Shown here: positions 34,033 to 41,833 of the stretch, piece after piece | How positions within the stretch are numbered: position 1 is the first letter of the stretch | Layout of the letters: every line of letters begins with the position of its first letter | Assembly (NCBI GenBank): GCA_040221055.1 | Contig: JAVJVN010000004.1 | Coordinates: forward strand, 62,001-126,000 | DNA from: Rhodothermales bacterium | Lineage (GTDB): Bacteria; Bacteroidota; Rhodothermia; Rhodothermales; UBA10348 | DNA length: 64,000 bases | Reading direction: 5' to 3' | Made by a program: the position numbers and the translations under genes | The notes under the pieces: generated by a model | The model's input: only the letters and a program-made list of their open reading frames with translations | Told to the model about the DNA's origin: nothing | Database searches by the model: none

Positions 34033-36741
34033 TCAGAATCGGTAGGAAACGCCAAGCGTCACGCGTCGCGGCTCGGCATAGAAATCGGGGCGGGTATACC
34101 AGCGATCCAGGAACGCCGGATTGCCCTGGAACGAAGCTTCGTCCACGTTCTTCTGGAGGGAGTAGCTGGCCCGGCCGGTGTCGCCGAACACGCCGTACTC
34201 GTTCTTCCGGTCGAACAGGTTGTCAACCTGGGAGAAGACCTGCAGCGTGGCGGAACCCACGTCGAACGTCTTGTGGACCGTCAGGTCGACGTCCCACGTG
34301 ACCGGTTTGGGCTGGCTGTTCAACTGGATGGTCGTGGGCAGGATGACCCCGGTCTGCTGCGTGGTCTGGGCAGGCGTGTACGGCAGGCCCGACCCGAAGG
34401 AGGACACCAAGCCGAAGCCCCAGTTGGCGTCCCGGTCGCGGTAGGTCAGGCTGACGTTCGCCGTGTGCCGCTGGTCCCAGTCCAGGGGCACGATCTGCTG
34501 CTCCCGCTCCTGCTTGGCCGCGGCGGCATTGAACACCGCCGCCGGATCGGACGCATTCCCCTTGGCCACCTGGAAGGTGTAGTCCAGGTTGAGCGACATA
34601 TCGGTAGTCACCTGCTGGTTGAAGCGCAGGATGATGCCCCGGATGAACCCGAAGTCCGAGTTCACGAACTTGCCATAGCGTGCCGACGTGCCGGCAATCA
34701 GGATGGGGTCGGTGGCTGTTCCGGCGAGGTCATTGATGTCCCGGAAATAGGCGGTGATCTCCACGCTTGTGGTCGCCGTCAGGCCCTGTTTCAGGCCGAT
34801 TTCCCCGTTGATGGTCTTCTGCGGGCGCAAATCGGCATTCCCGATGAGCCCGATGAGACCCGATCCGGACGTTCCCAGACGGAAGAAGGGATTGCGATAC
34901 AGCAGTTCGAAGTTCGGGACCTGGAAGAACCAGCCGTACGAGAAGTGGACCACACCGGTCTCTGAAATCGGGAACGATACGCCGAGCCGCGGACTGATCT
35001 GGGTCTTGGCCGATGCCTTCGCGAACACCTCGTCGTCCGTCAGATTCTGGCGGCGTTCCTCGAACACGATGTCCGGATCCGTTTCATCGCGCAGGATGGG
35101 ACCGTCCGAATTGAAATAGTCGAACCGCAGGCCGGCGTTGATGATGAGCCCCTCGAATTCAATCTTGTCCTGGATGTAGGCCGCGAATTCCGTTGGCTTC
35201 CGGTTGTAGGCCCCGTTCGTGACCAGGGCCTGATCGAACCCGTCCACCACCGGGAAGACCGCCGTGAATTGATCCAGGAAGTTGAGGTCATGGAGACGGT
35301 ACTCCAGGCCTGCCTTGACCATGTTCCGCTGGTTCAACTGGGTGGTCACGTCCAGCTTGGCCAGGTACGTCTCCGTGGAGCGGCTGAATCGCCCGTTGTC
35401 CGTTCCGCCCACGGCGAAGTTCGAGGTCTGGAGGCCGTCGCGGAATCCGATGTACGTGTTGTCCACATAGCGCGGGTCGAACGGGTCCTCGTATTTGTAG
35501 GCCTCGAAGTCCGACCGGGTACGCGTGATGCCCAGCTCATAGAAGGTCTTCGACGACAGCGTGTGGGTCAACTTCAGGAAGGTCGTGAAAGCGTCCTTCT
35601 GCTGGTTGCCCCGCGCATCGGGGAAGAACATGTTTTCGTGTGTGGCTCCGCCCTGGAATTCCTCCCGGCTGGCAATCCCGGTCAACGCCAGTTTGAGGTT
35701 GCCGAACTTCCAGGTCACCTTGGCCTGCCCCGATGTTTTCTCGTAGGGATTCAGGGAAACCAGCGACGAATCGCCCGATCCACCCGGATTCAGGAGCGAC
35801 AATCGACCTGTGGGGTCCAGCCCCACATCCTGGGCCTCGAACACACGGCGTCCGTACAGATGCCCGTCGTTGGAGAAATACCGGATGGACGAATTGAAGA
35901 AGAGGCGATCCCGCTTGATGGGTCCCGAAAAATCCGCTTCGAGGTTCTGCACGGCCGTCGGCGAAATGTCGTCGATGTTGGAGAACAAGGTGTTGTTGGT
36001 AGATGCGTAATCGCCGGCAAAGGCGCGCAGCCCCCCGCTGAACTGGTTCTGCCCGTCGCGCGTGACAATGTTCACGATGCCGCTCATGGCCTGTCCGAAC
36101 TCGGCATTGAAGGCACCGGTCACCACCTGCACCTCGTCCACCATGTTATTCTCGATGGATACGCCGAGACTGCCGTCGAATACGTCGGTCACCGGCATGC
36201 CGTCGACCCAGTATCCCACCTCGCCCGTCCGACCGCCCCGGAAGTGCCCGTCCACGACGCCGGCCTGCAGGGCGATGACCTGTCCGAAATTCTCGACCGG
36301 CAGCGCCCGGATGTCCTCGCCGCTCACAATGGCCGTGGTCGCGGTCAGGTCTTTCTGTACCAGTGGACGCTCTGCAACAATCACGATCTCCTCACCCTCG
36401 AAGACCTCCTCACGCATGGAAAAATTGACCTCGGCCGTGAGCCCGGCGTTCACCTGAACCCCGGAAATGGTCTGCTGGGAAAAGCCCACGAAGGACGCCA
36501 CCACATCGTAGGTACCGGGCGACACTCCGATGATGGAATACTCGCCGTCAAAGTTCGTGGCGGTACCCTGCGTAGTGCCGGCAATGAAGATGTTCACCCC
36601 GGGGAGACTCGTTCCGGTTTCGGCGTCCGTGACGCGCCCGGCAATCTTGCCGGTGGTCTGGGCCTGGACCTGGGTGACCCCCATGAACAGGACCAGGACG
36701 ATCCAGAGGGCCGATGGATGGATGATGCGGTTCCTTGCCAT
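34033..36741 (-). CDS. TonB-dependent receptor with carboxypeptidase-regulatory-like domain
   Basis: 902 residues. Signal peptide (about 1-27), an N-terminal CarboxypepD_reg-like domain (GKIAGRVTDAETGTSLPGVN, about 30-110), the plug domain (VSGEDIRALPVENFGQVIAL, YWVDGMPVTD, IVNIVTRDG) and a 22-strand barrel ending in the aromatic LGVSYRF. It imports a large substrate by TonB-driven transport. Gene order (regulator, receptor, T9SS protein, PorV, secreted protein, transporter, amylase) points to a glucan or maltodextrin substrate. It follows the LacI gene after 2 nt. Confidence 0.93.
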   Translation of the reverse strand: MARNRIIHPSALWIVLVLFMGVTQVQAQTTGKIAGRVTDAETGTSLPGVNIFIAGTTQGTATNFDGEYSIIGVSPGTYDVVASFVGFSQQTISGVQVNAGLTAEVNFSMREEVFEGEEIVIVAERPLVQKDLTATTAIVSGEDIRALPVENFGQVIALQAGVVDGHFRGGRTGEVGYWVDGMPVTDVFDGSLGVSIENNMVDEVQVVTGAFNAEFGQAMSGIVNIVTRDGQNQFSGGLRAFAGDYASTNNTLFSNIDDISPTAVQNLEADFSGPIKRDRLFFNSSIRYFSNDGHLYGRRVFEAQDVGLDPTGRLSLLNPGGSGDSSLVSLNPYEKTSGQAKVTWKFGNLKLALTGIASREEFQGGATHENMFFPDARGNQQKDAFTTFLKLTHTLSSKTFYELGITRTRSDFEAYKYEDPFDPRYVDNTYIGFRDGLQTSNFAVGGTDNGRFSRSTETYLAKLDVTTQLNQRNMVKAGLEYRLHDLNFLDQFTAVFPVVDGFDQALVTNGAYNRKPTEFAAYIQDKIEFEGLIINAGLRFDYFNSDGPILRDETDPDIVFEERRQNLTDDEVFAKASAKTQISPRLGVSFPISETGVVHFSYGWFFQVPNFELLYRNPFFRLGTSGSGLIGLIGNADLRPQKTINGEIGLKQGLTATTSVEITAYFRDINDLAGTATDPILIAGTSARYGKFVNSDFGFIRGIILRFNQQVTTDMSLNLDYTFQVAKGNASDPAAVFNAAAAKQEREQQIVPLDWDQRHTANVSLTYRDRDANWGFGLVSSFGSGLPYTPAQTTQQTGVILPTTIQLNSQPKPVTWDVDLTVHKTFDVGSATLQVFSQVDNLFDRKNEYGVFGDTGRASYSLQKNVDEASFQGNPAFLDRWYTRPDFYAEPRRVTLGVSYRF

Positions 36742-36743
36742 GC

Positions 36744-37784
36744 TTACAGCGCAATCCCCTCCCGAACAGAAGCCGGCACGGAGGCACGGGTCGACTGTCG
36801 CTGGATGAGTGTTGGTGAAAAAACGGTGTGCACCGTGCCTTCCGACTGGGAAGCCAGGCGCTTCTGGAGCAATTCGAATGACCGCCCCCCTATGTCGTAC
36901 ATCGGCTGACGAAGCGTGGTCAATCCCACGTATCGGGCAACCGGAAGATCATCGTACCCCACAATCTGCACATCCGTGGGGCATTCCAGCCCGGCGTCCT
37001 TGAGCGCCTCGAGGGCACCCACCGCTTGTGCATCGGACGTGGCAAAAACGCCGTCCGGGGGCGAATCGAGCGCCAAAAGCGCTTTCATGCCGAGGTAGCC
37101 GGAGTGCTCGTTGTATCCATCATTCAGGGGATGCATGCTCTCCATGACGTGCGATTCCTGGAGCACGACCCCGGTGCCCGCCAGCCCCGCCTGGAAACCG
37201 GCCAGGCGGTCCCGGGCCGGAACGGAGTCGCGGTTTGCCATGAGGACGGCCGGATGACGCACACCGGTGTGAATGAGATGATCGGCAGCCAGCAGGCCGC
37301 CCTGGCGATTGTCGGACGAAATGGAATCGAGCTTCGCGTGGTAGCCGTCCACCACCACGACCGGCTGTTTCGAAGCCGCGACGAGCTTCTCCAACTCGCC
37401 TTCCACAGGCGCCGAGAACAGCAACACGCCGGCCGAGCGCCCGCGGTGCAACGCCCGGTCCAATTGGGATGACATTTCGTCGAGCGTCCGCGCGGAAAAT
37501 ACCAGCAGATCGTATTCGGAGTCGGCCATGCTGTCCTGCAGACCTCGCAGTACTTCCGCGAAGAAGTAGTTCGAGATCATGGGGATGACGGCCGATATCA
37601 CATCCGTGCGGCGCCGGGCCAGACTGCGGGCCGAGGCATGGGGCTGATAACCCAGCTCGGCGGCCACCTTGAGCACTGACTCCCGGGCCTTGGCCGACAC
37701 TTTGGGGCTGTCATTGAACACACGCGACACCGTGGCAATGGATACCCCGGCCTTGGAAGCAATGTCGTAGATGGTCAGTCCCAT
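36744..37784 (-). CDS. LacI-family transcriptional regulator of the glucan locus
   Basis: 346 residues: N-terminal helix-turn-helix (LTIYDIASKAGVSIATVSRV, residues 3-22) with hinge helix HASARSLARRRTDVI, and a periplasmic-binding-like ligand domain (VISAVIPMISNYFFAEVL, FATSDAQAVGALEAL, QIVGYDDLPVARYVGLTTL). It is first in a minus-strand run ending at the amylase, with the palindrome TGTAAGCGCTTACA 13 nt before its start, so it is probably autoregulated. The same palindrome occurs before glgP. The ligand is likely a maltodextrin, glucose-type sugar or a phosphorylated form, by inference. Confidence 0.93.
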   Translation of the reverse strand: MGLTIYDIASKAGVSIATVSRVFNDSPKVSAKARESVLKVAAELGYQPHASARSLARRRTDVISAVIPMISNYFFAEVLRGLQDSMADSEYDLLVFSARTLDEMSSQLDRALHRGRSAGVLLFSAPVEGELEKLVAASKQPVVVVDGYHAKLDSISSDNRQGGLLAADHLIHTGVRHPAVLMANRDSVPARDRLAGFQAGLAGTGVVLQESHVMESMHPLNDGYNEHSGYLGMKALLALDSPPDGVFATSDAQAVGALEALKDAGLECPTDVQIVGYDDLPVARYVGLTTLRQPMYDIGGRSFELLQKRLASQSEGTVHTVFSPTLIQRQSTRASVPASVREGIAL

Positions 37785-37796
37785 CGGAGGCGTGTG

Positions 37797-37810
37797 TGTA
37801 AGCGCTTACA
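37797..37810. promoter_or_regulatory. LacI-family operator, perfect 14-bp palindrome
   Basis: TGTAAGCGCTTACA is a perfect palindrome with the central CG typical of LacI-family operators. It lies between the lacI start (37784) and the proposed -10 box (37824-37829), a repressing position. The glgP gene has the same site with a single change. Confidence 0.8.
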
Positions 37811-37823
37811 TAACGTGGTCACA

Positions 37824-37852
37824 AGGTTAACAAATCGTGTCCATATCGTCAA
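37824..37852 (-). promoter_or_regulatory. Promoter of the lacI/glucan operon
   Basis: On the minus strand TTGACG (37847-37852), a 17-nt spacer and TAACCT (37824-37829, continuing as TAACCTTG) fit both a sigma-70 promoter and the Bacteroidota TAnnTTTG form. The operator begins 13 nt downstream. Confidence 0.5.
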
Positions 37853-37911
37853 GTCATGCGGGACCCGAGCCGACCGAATGTCGTTGACACGTTGTCAGAC
37901 ATCATTTTACC

Positions 37912-39045
37912 GTGACCGATTTTTCCACGTTCGACGTCGCCTTCGCCATGACCGGCGATGTGTACCGCAATTCCCGTGCGTTGAAGCAGCTGGAATCGCT
38001 TACACGACTCGGGCTCCGGGTCGTCGTGCTGTGCCTGGAAGGCGAGGCTCCGCCGGTGCGACTTCCCGGTGATGTGGAGGTCCGAAGGATGCCGGTGCCG
38101 GAGGGAAGTGGCCCCGGTTTTTTCCGCATGGTCCACCGGGGCATGTCGGACATGTTGCGCGCGGTGAATGCACGGTGGATCCACGCATCGGACCTGTATG
38201 TGGTACCCGCATGCGCGCGACGCGCAAAAAACTTGTCTTCCGTGTCCTCCGCCAAAGATCCTGTCCCCTGGTCGTACGATTCGCGAGAACTCTATGCGCA
38301 CGTTGCGGCGACCGCCGGTCGTCCCTGGGTATCCTGGTTCTGGCGGCTTCTGGAGGGCCGTTACATCCGCCGCGCACGGGTCGTGTTTACGGTTTCCGAC
38401 CGGATTGCCGACCACCTGGCGGCGACGTACGGCATTCCGCGGCCGGTCGTCGTCCGGAACGTTCCGCCCCGCTCCACGCACGTCCGTGCCGCACCTCCGT
38501 TACCGACCGGACCACCCGTCATCCTCCATCTCGGTCAGATGCGTGCATCCCGCGGACTGGAGCATTTGATTGCGGCCATGGCGTTCGTTCCCGGGGCCCG
38601 CTTGGTCTTCATGGGATACGGCGCCGGAAAACCTGTGCTTGAAACCTTGGCTGCAGCATCGCCCGCCGCCGACCGGATTGAATTCCGCCCGCCGGTGCCG
38701 CCAGCCGATGTCCCCCAGGCCGCGGCCGAAGCATGGGTCGGCGTGACGCTGCTGGAAGACTCCTGCCTGAATCACCGCTATGCATTGCCCAACAAGCTGT
38801 TCGAATACCTGGCGGCCGGAGTCCCCGTCGTGGCATCGGATCTTCCCGAAATAAGGGCCGTTCTGGAATCCACACAGGCTGGCATGTGCGTGGATCCATC
38901 CCATGTCCGGGAACTCGCCGCAGCCCTCCAGCATGTATGCGACAATCAAACGACCTACCGGCCGAACGCCCGGCGAGCCGCCGAGCGATTCAACTGGGAA
39001 AACGAAGCACAGGCCTTCGTGACCCCGTTCCAGGATCTCCTATGA
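37912..39045 (+). CDS. Family 4-type glycosyltransferase
   Basis: 377 residues, GTG start. Two Rossmann-like halves: the N-terminal part (DVAFAMTGDVYRNSRALKQ, RELYAHVAATAGRPWVSW) and the C-terminal GT4 part with ILHLGQMRASRGLEHLIAAM, EYLAAGVPVVASDLPEI and the E-x7-E-like region (LPNKLFEYLAAG). It moves an activated sugar to an acceptor, probably for surface polysaccharide. It is transcribed divergently from lacI and overlaps the thioredoxin-like gene by 4 nt. A 12/14 match to the LacI operator lies inside its 5' coding part. Confidence 0.85.
   Translation: MTDFSTFDVAFAMTGDVYRNSRALKQLESLTRLGLRVVVLCLEGEAPPVRLPGDVEVRRMPVPEGSGPGFFRMVHRGMSDMLRAVNARWIHASDLYVVPACARRAKNLSSVSSAKDPVPWSYDSRELYAHVAATAGRPWVSWFWRLLEGRYIRRARVVFTVSDRIADHLAATYGIPRPVVVRNVPPRSTHVRAAPPLPTGPPVILHLGQMRASRGLEHLIAAMAFVPGARLVFMGYGAGKPVLETLAAASPAADRIEFRPPVPPADVPQAAAEAWVGVTLLEDSCLNHRYALPNKLFEYLAAGVPVVASDLPEIRAVLESTQAGMCVDPSHVRELAAALQHVCDNQTTYRPNARRAAERFNWENEAQAFVTPFQDLL
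37991..38004. promoter_or_regulatory. Possible auxiliary LacI operator inside the glycosyltransferase gene
   Basis: TGGAATCGCTTACA matches the main operator at 12 of 14 positions and lies 194 bp from it, centre to centre. A second operator at such a distance allows looping in other LacI systems. It could still be coincidence. Confidence 0.35.
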
Positions 39046-39566
39046 AAACCCCTGCCCGCTTCCTGCTCCTGCTCGTATTCGTCGCCACCGCCGCGACAGA
39101 TGTTCAGGCCCAGATTGAAACGACCACGGACAACATGATTGTCTGGCCCTCCTTCCAGGAGGCGTTCGATGCGGCAGTCGGGAGCGACAAGATCGTACTC
39201 ATCGATGTCTGGTCACGCAATTGCGGGTGGTGCCGGAAGCAGCAGACCGAGGTCTACACGCAGCCCGAACTGCAGGACATCCTGGCGACCCATTTTGAAA
39301 TCGGACGCCTGGACATCGATGTGGCCACGGACACGATTTCTTTCCGCGGATACGACCTGAGTTCGGCGGAATTGGCTGCCGGACTCGGCGCATCGGGCAC
39401 GCCGACGACTATCTTCATGGAGCCCTCAGGCTCCTACATCACCCGCCTGGGCGGATTCCATCCGTACGACGACTTCGTGAACGTACTGCAGTTCATCGGT
39501 ACGGAATCGTTCCGGGAGATGTCCTTCCAGGACTACGTGGCTACGCTGCCTGCCGCCAAGCCCTGA
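39042..39566 (+). CDS. Periplasmic thioredoxin-like protein
   Basis: 174 residues: signal peptide (1-24, TDVQAQ), thioredoxin fold with the redox motif CGWC at 61-64 (VLIDVWSRNCGWCRKQQ), and the cis-proline segment GTPTTIFMEPSG near 125. Similar proteins act as thiol reductases in the envelope. The ATG at 39042 overlaps the glycosyltransferase stop (ATGA); longer in-frame extensions upstream lie inside that gene and lack the signal peptide. Confidence 0.88.
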   Translation: MKTPARFLLLLVFVATAATDVQAQIETTTDNMIVWPSFQEAFDAAVGSDKIVLIDVWSRNCGWCRKQQTEVYTQPELQDILATHFEIGRLDIDVATDTISFRGYDLSSAELAAGLGASGTPTTIFMEPSGSYITRLGGFHPYDDFVNVLQFIGTESFREMSFQDYVATLPAAKP

Positions 39567-39568
39567 CG

Positions 39569-39853
39569 CTACAGGCTGCCGTTCATGCCGCACTGATTCT
39601 GGATGGCGAACTTCCAGGATCCGGGTGCCTTGACTTCGAAGTCGATGATTTCACCGTCCTGCAACTCGACGGTGACGACACCACCCGACCATCCGACACC
39701 GTGGATATCGTCCATCATGATGGTCCGGGACCAGCCCAGACCCGTGAACAACAACCGATCCGGCAATAGTCGCGCCCGACCCAGAAAAACGCGCCGGTCG
39801 GGAAACTTGGCGCGTGATTTCAGCAGGACCAGATTGTCGGTTTTACGGGCCAC
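39569..39853 (-). CDS. Small PH/GRAM-like domain protein
   Basis: 94 residues. The pattern GRARLLPDRLLFTGLGWSRT followed by IMMDDIHGVGWSGGVVTVELQDGEIIDFEV and a final helix WKFAIQNQC looks like a small bacterial PH or GRAM-type beta-sandwich. Function unknown. It lies convergent to the thioredoxin-like gene with a 2-nt gap. Confidence 0.6.
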   Translation of the reverse strand: MARKTDNLVLLKSRAKFPDRRVFLGRARLLPDRLLFTGLGWSRTIMMDDIHGVGWSGGVVTVELQDGEIIDFEVKAPGSWKFAIQNQCGMNGSL

Positions 39854-40038
39854 TCGACCAAAGGAAGGTTGGAATCAAATAGACAAGAACGTATCCCGGT
39901 CAACAACGGGTTGCGTGTTGCGGAACAACATCGAAGAGGGGACACGCGAGAAAACGCCAGAAGGTAAACAGTTCCCGAACTCACACGATCCTCAAACAGT
40001 CCTTGCACCACCTGCTGCTCGCTGAATGGGGACAGCAA

Positions 40039-40731
40039 TCACTCCGTGGCCGGGGGAACGTTCTGGGCGGGACCGAACGCCCCGACAGCCAGCGTCAGGG
40101 CAAACAGCACGGCGATCAAGATGCCCACGGCTTTTCCGGCCCGCTTGATTTCAGCGGTTCGACCGGTCTCGGCGGTGACTTCCACCGGAGCCGACAGCAG
40201 TTCCGCATAGGTGGAATCGGGCAGCTGCTGCCGGTATGCCACGTCCAGCGGCGTAGCCACCCGCCGACCAATCCGCTCCAGCCAGTAGAGTCCGATCAGT
40301 TCATCGCCCACCCGGGGCGTGCCGGAAAGTCGCTGGAAACTGCCTTTCAGTTGCACGAACGTCGTTTCTCCCCGGTCCTCCGCATTCAGGGTGACGCGCA
40401 TGACGAGATTCCTCAAGCGTTCCGGCGAGTAATCCACGCTGTCGGCCAACGCCTGCGAGGCGGTGATGAGCGGGACATAGTCGGTCTGAAGCAGTCCCAG
40501 GCGCTCATTGGCCAGCGTGATGGTGAAATTGCTGCCCACCAGGACCGACGTCGCGGTATCGAGCACTTCCAACCGATCGTGCGTCGTGGTGAAGGCGACC
40601 GTTTCGACGTGCGTACCCATGCCCGTCGTCCCCACGGGAACGACGGCCTGCCGCGGGGTACACCCCGCGACCAGGAGGCTCCAGGACAGGATGGCCCCCA
40701 GAATGCCCACGCTTCGTCTGTGCATATTCAT
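40039..40731 (-). CDS. Hypothetical lipoprotein
   Basis: 230 residues from MNMHRRSVGILG. Lipobox SLLVAGC places the acylated Cys at about residue 24. The body is mixed alpha/beta without a known motif, with one hydrophobic segment near the C-terminus (GILIAVLFALTLAVGAF). A longer frame starts at 40758, overlapping the prmC stop (ATGA), but puts acidic residues into the signal peptide. The gene is probably co-transcribed with prmC. Confidence 0.72.
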   Translation of the reverse strand: MNMHRRSVGILGAILSWSLLVAGCTPRQAVVPVGTTGMGTHVETVAFTTTHDRLEVLDTATSVLVGSNFTITLANERLGLLQTDYVPLITASQALADSVDYSPERLRNLVMRVTLNAEDRGETTFVQLKGSFQRLSGTPRVGDELIGLYWLERIGRRVATPLDVAYRQQLPDSTYAELLSAPVEVTAETGRTAEIKRAGKAVGILIAVLFALTLAVGAFGPAQNVPPATE

Positions 40732-40754
40732 GCCTTCATGATCGACCTTACCCG

Positions 40755-41660
40755 TCATGCCTTAACTGCCGTCACTACCCGGTCGCGGCCAAACAGGTCC
40801 TTGTGCACGTGTACATCCACGAATCCGGCGTCCCGCCAGAGCGCTGCCACGTCCCCGGCATGGTCCGTGTGCACCTCAGCCACGAGCAACCCGCCGCGCA
40901 CCGGGCCATCACTCCCTTCACTCTCATCACTCCCATCACTCCCTTCCGCACCCCCGCCCCCCCGGAGCCGCGCCTGGCCCAGCGCCGCCAACACCCGGTA
41001 GAACACCAGCAGATCATCTCCCGGAAACAGCGCCAGGGCCGGTTCGTGCGCCAGCACCTCCGGCTGCATGGACGCGCGCTCGGCGGTGGGGACATACGGG
41101 GGGTTCGAGACCAGCACATCCAGCAGCGGCACATCCTGTTCAATCAACACATCCATCTGCCGGAATTCGACCCGTACATGGTGGCGCGCGGCGTTGCCGC
41201 GCGCCACACGAAGGGCCTCGGCGCTCACATCCACCGCCAGCAGCTCCAGGTCCGGCCGCTCCGCCGCAATACTGACCGCTATGCAGCCACTACCGGTGCC
41301 GACGTCCATCACGCGCCCGCCTTCCGGAGCCTCCCGGACCACCCAATCCACCAGCCACTCCGTCTCGGGGCGCGGAATGAGAACCCCAGGCTCCACGCCA
41401 AACAACCGCCCCCTGAATTCCGCCTCGCCCAGGATGTACTGCAGCGGCTCGCGCCGCACCCGGCGCTCCACCCACTCCTCGTAGCGAAGGGACTCGGGCC
41501 GGCTCGGCGCATCGTCCAGCGCGGCCATCAGCGCCGCGCCGCCCAACCCGGCGGCCGCTTCAAGCATCCACCGGGCCTCGCGCGCCGCATGCTCCACACC
41601 AGCCTCCTCCAGAAGGCGGCGCGCGCGCATCATCAATGTCCTTCTGGATTCGTCGGCCAC
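40755..41660 (-). CDS. prmC: Release factor glutamine methyltransferase PrmC
   Basis: 301 residues. N-terminal helical domain, then the class I methyltransferase with PRPETEWLVDWV, the SAM loop VMDVGTGSGCIAVSIA (near 115-131) and the catalytic SNPPYVP box (about 185). It methylates the GGQ glutamine of release factors. A Gly/Ser/Asp-rich insert (GGGGAEGSDGSDESEGSDG) near 240-258 is encoded by a short tandem repeat and is not usual for PrmC. Confidence 0.93.
   Translation of the reverse strand: MADESRRTLMMRARRLLEEAGVEHAAREARWMLEAAAGLGGAALMAALDDAPSRPESLRYEEWVERRVRREPLQYILGEAEFRGRLFGVEPGVLIPRPETEWLVDWVVREAPEGGRVMDVGTGSGCIAVSIAAERPDLELLAVDVSAEALRVARGNAARHHVRVEFRQMDVLIEQDVPLLDVLVSNPPYVPTAERASMQPEVLAHEPALALFPGDDLLVFYRVLAALGQARLRGGGGAEGSDGSDESEGSDGPVRGGLLVAEVHTDHAGDVAALWRDAGFVDVHVHKDLFGRDRVVTAVKA
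40907..40943. repeat. Degenerate CATCACTCCC microsatellite inside prmC
   Basis: CATCACTCCC occurs at 40907-40916 and 40925-40934, with ATCACTCCC at 40935-40943 and related blocks between. A poly-C tract follows at about 40949-40963. It encodes the Ser/Asp/Gly insert of PrmC. Confidence 0.7.
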
Positions 41661-41813
41661 GGTCCCCGGCAGTCAGATCGCCATTTCAGGAACGGCGTTG
41701 TTATATTGGTTCTCGTTCAACCCCTGGCCACGGCCTCCGATCCTCGCCTGCCGGAACAATTCCTCCGGCCTGCCCGATACGCACTCCGTACCGGGATTTT
41801 TTTGGATCCGGAA

Positions 41814-41827
41814 TGTAAGCGTTTACA
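41814..41827. promoter_or_regulatory. LacI-type operator upstream of glgP
   Basis: TGTAAGCGTTTACA differs from the palindrome at 37797-37810 at one position and ends 6 nt before the glgP ATG. It links the phosphorylase to the glucan-locus regulator. Confidence 0.7.
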
Positions 41828-41833
41828 CACCTC

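Noticed and set aside
39820-40038. A 72-codon minus-strand frame between the PH-like and lipoprotein genes
   Set aside because: Its start overlaps no signal and its residues show no pattern; the gap is treated as intergenic.
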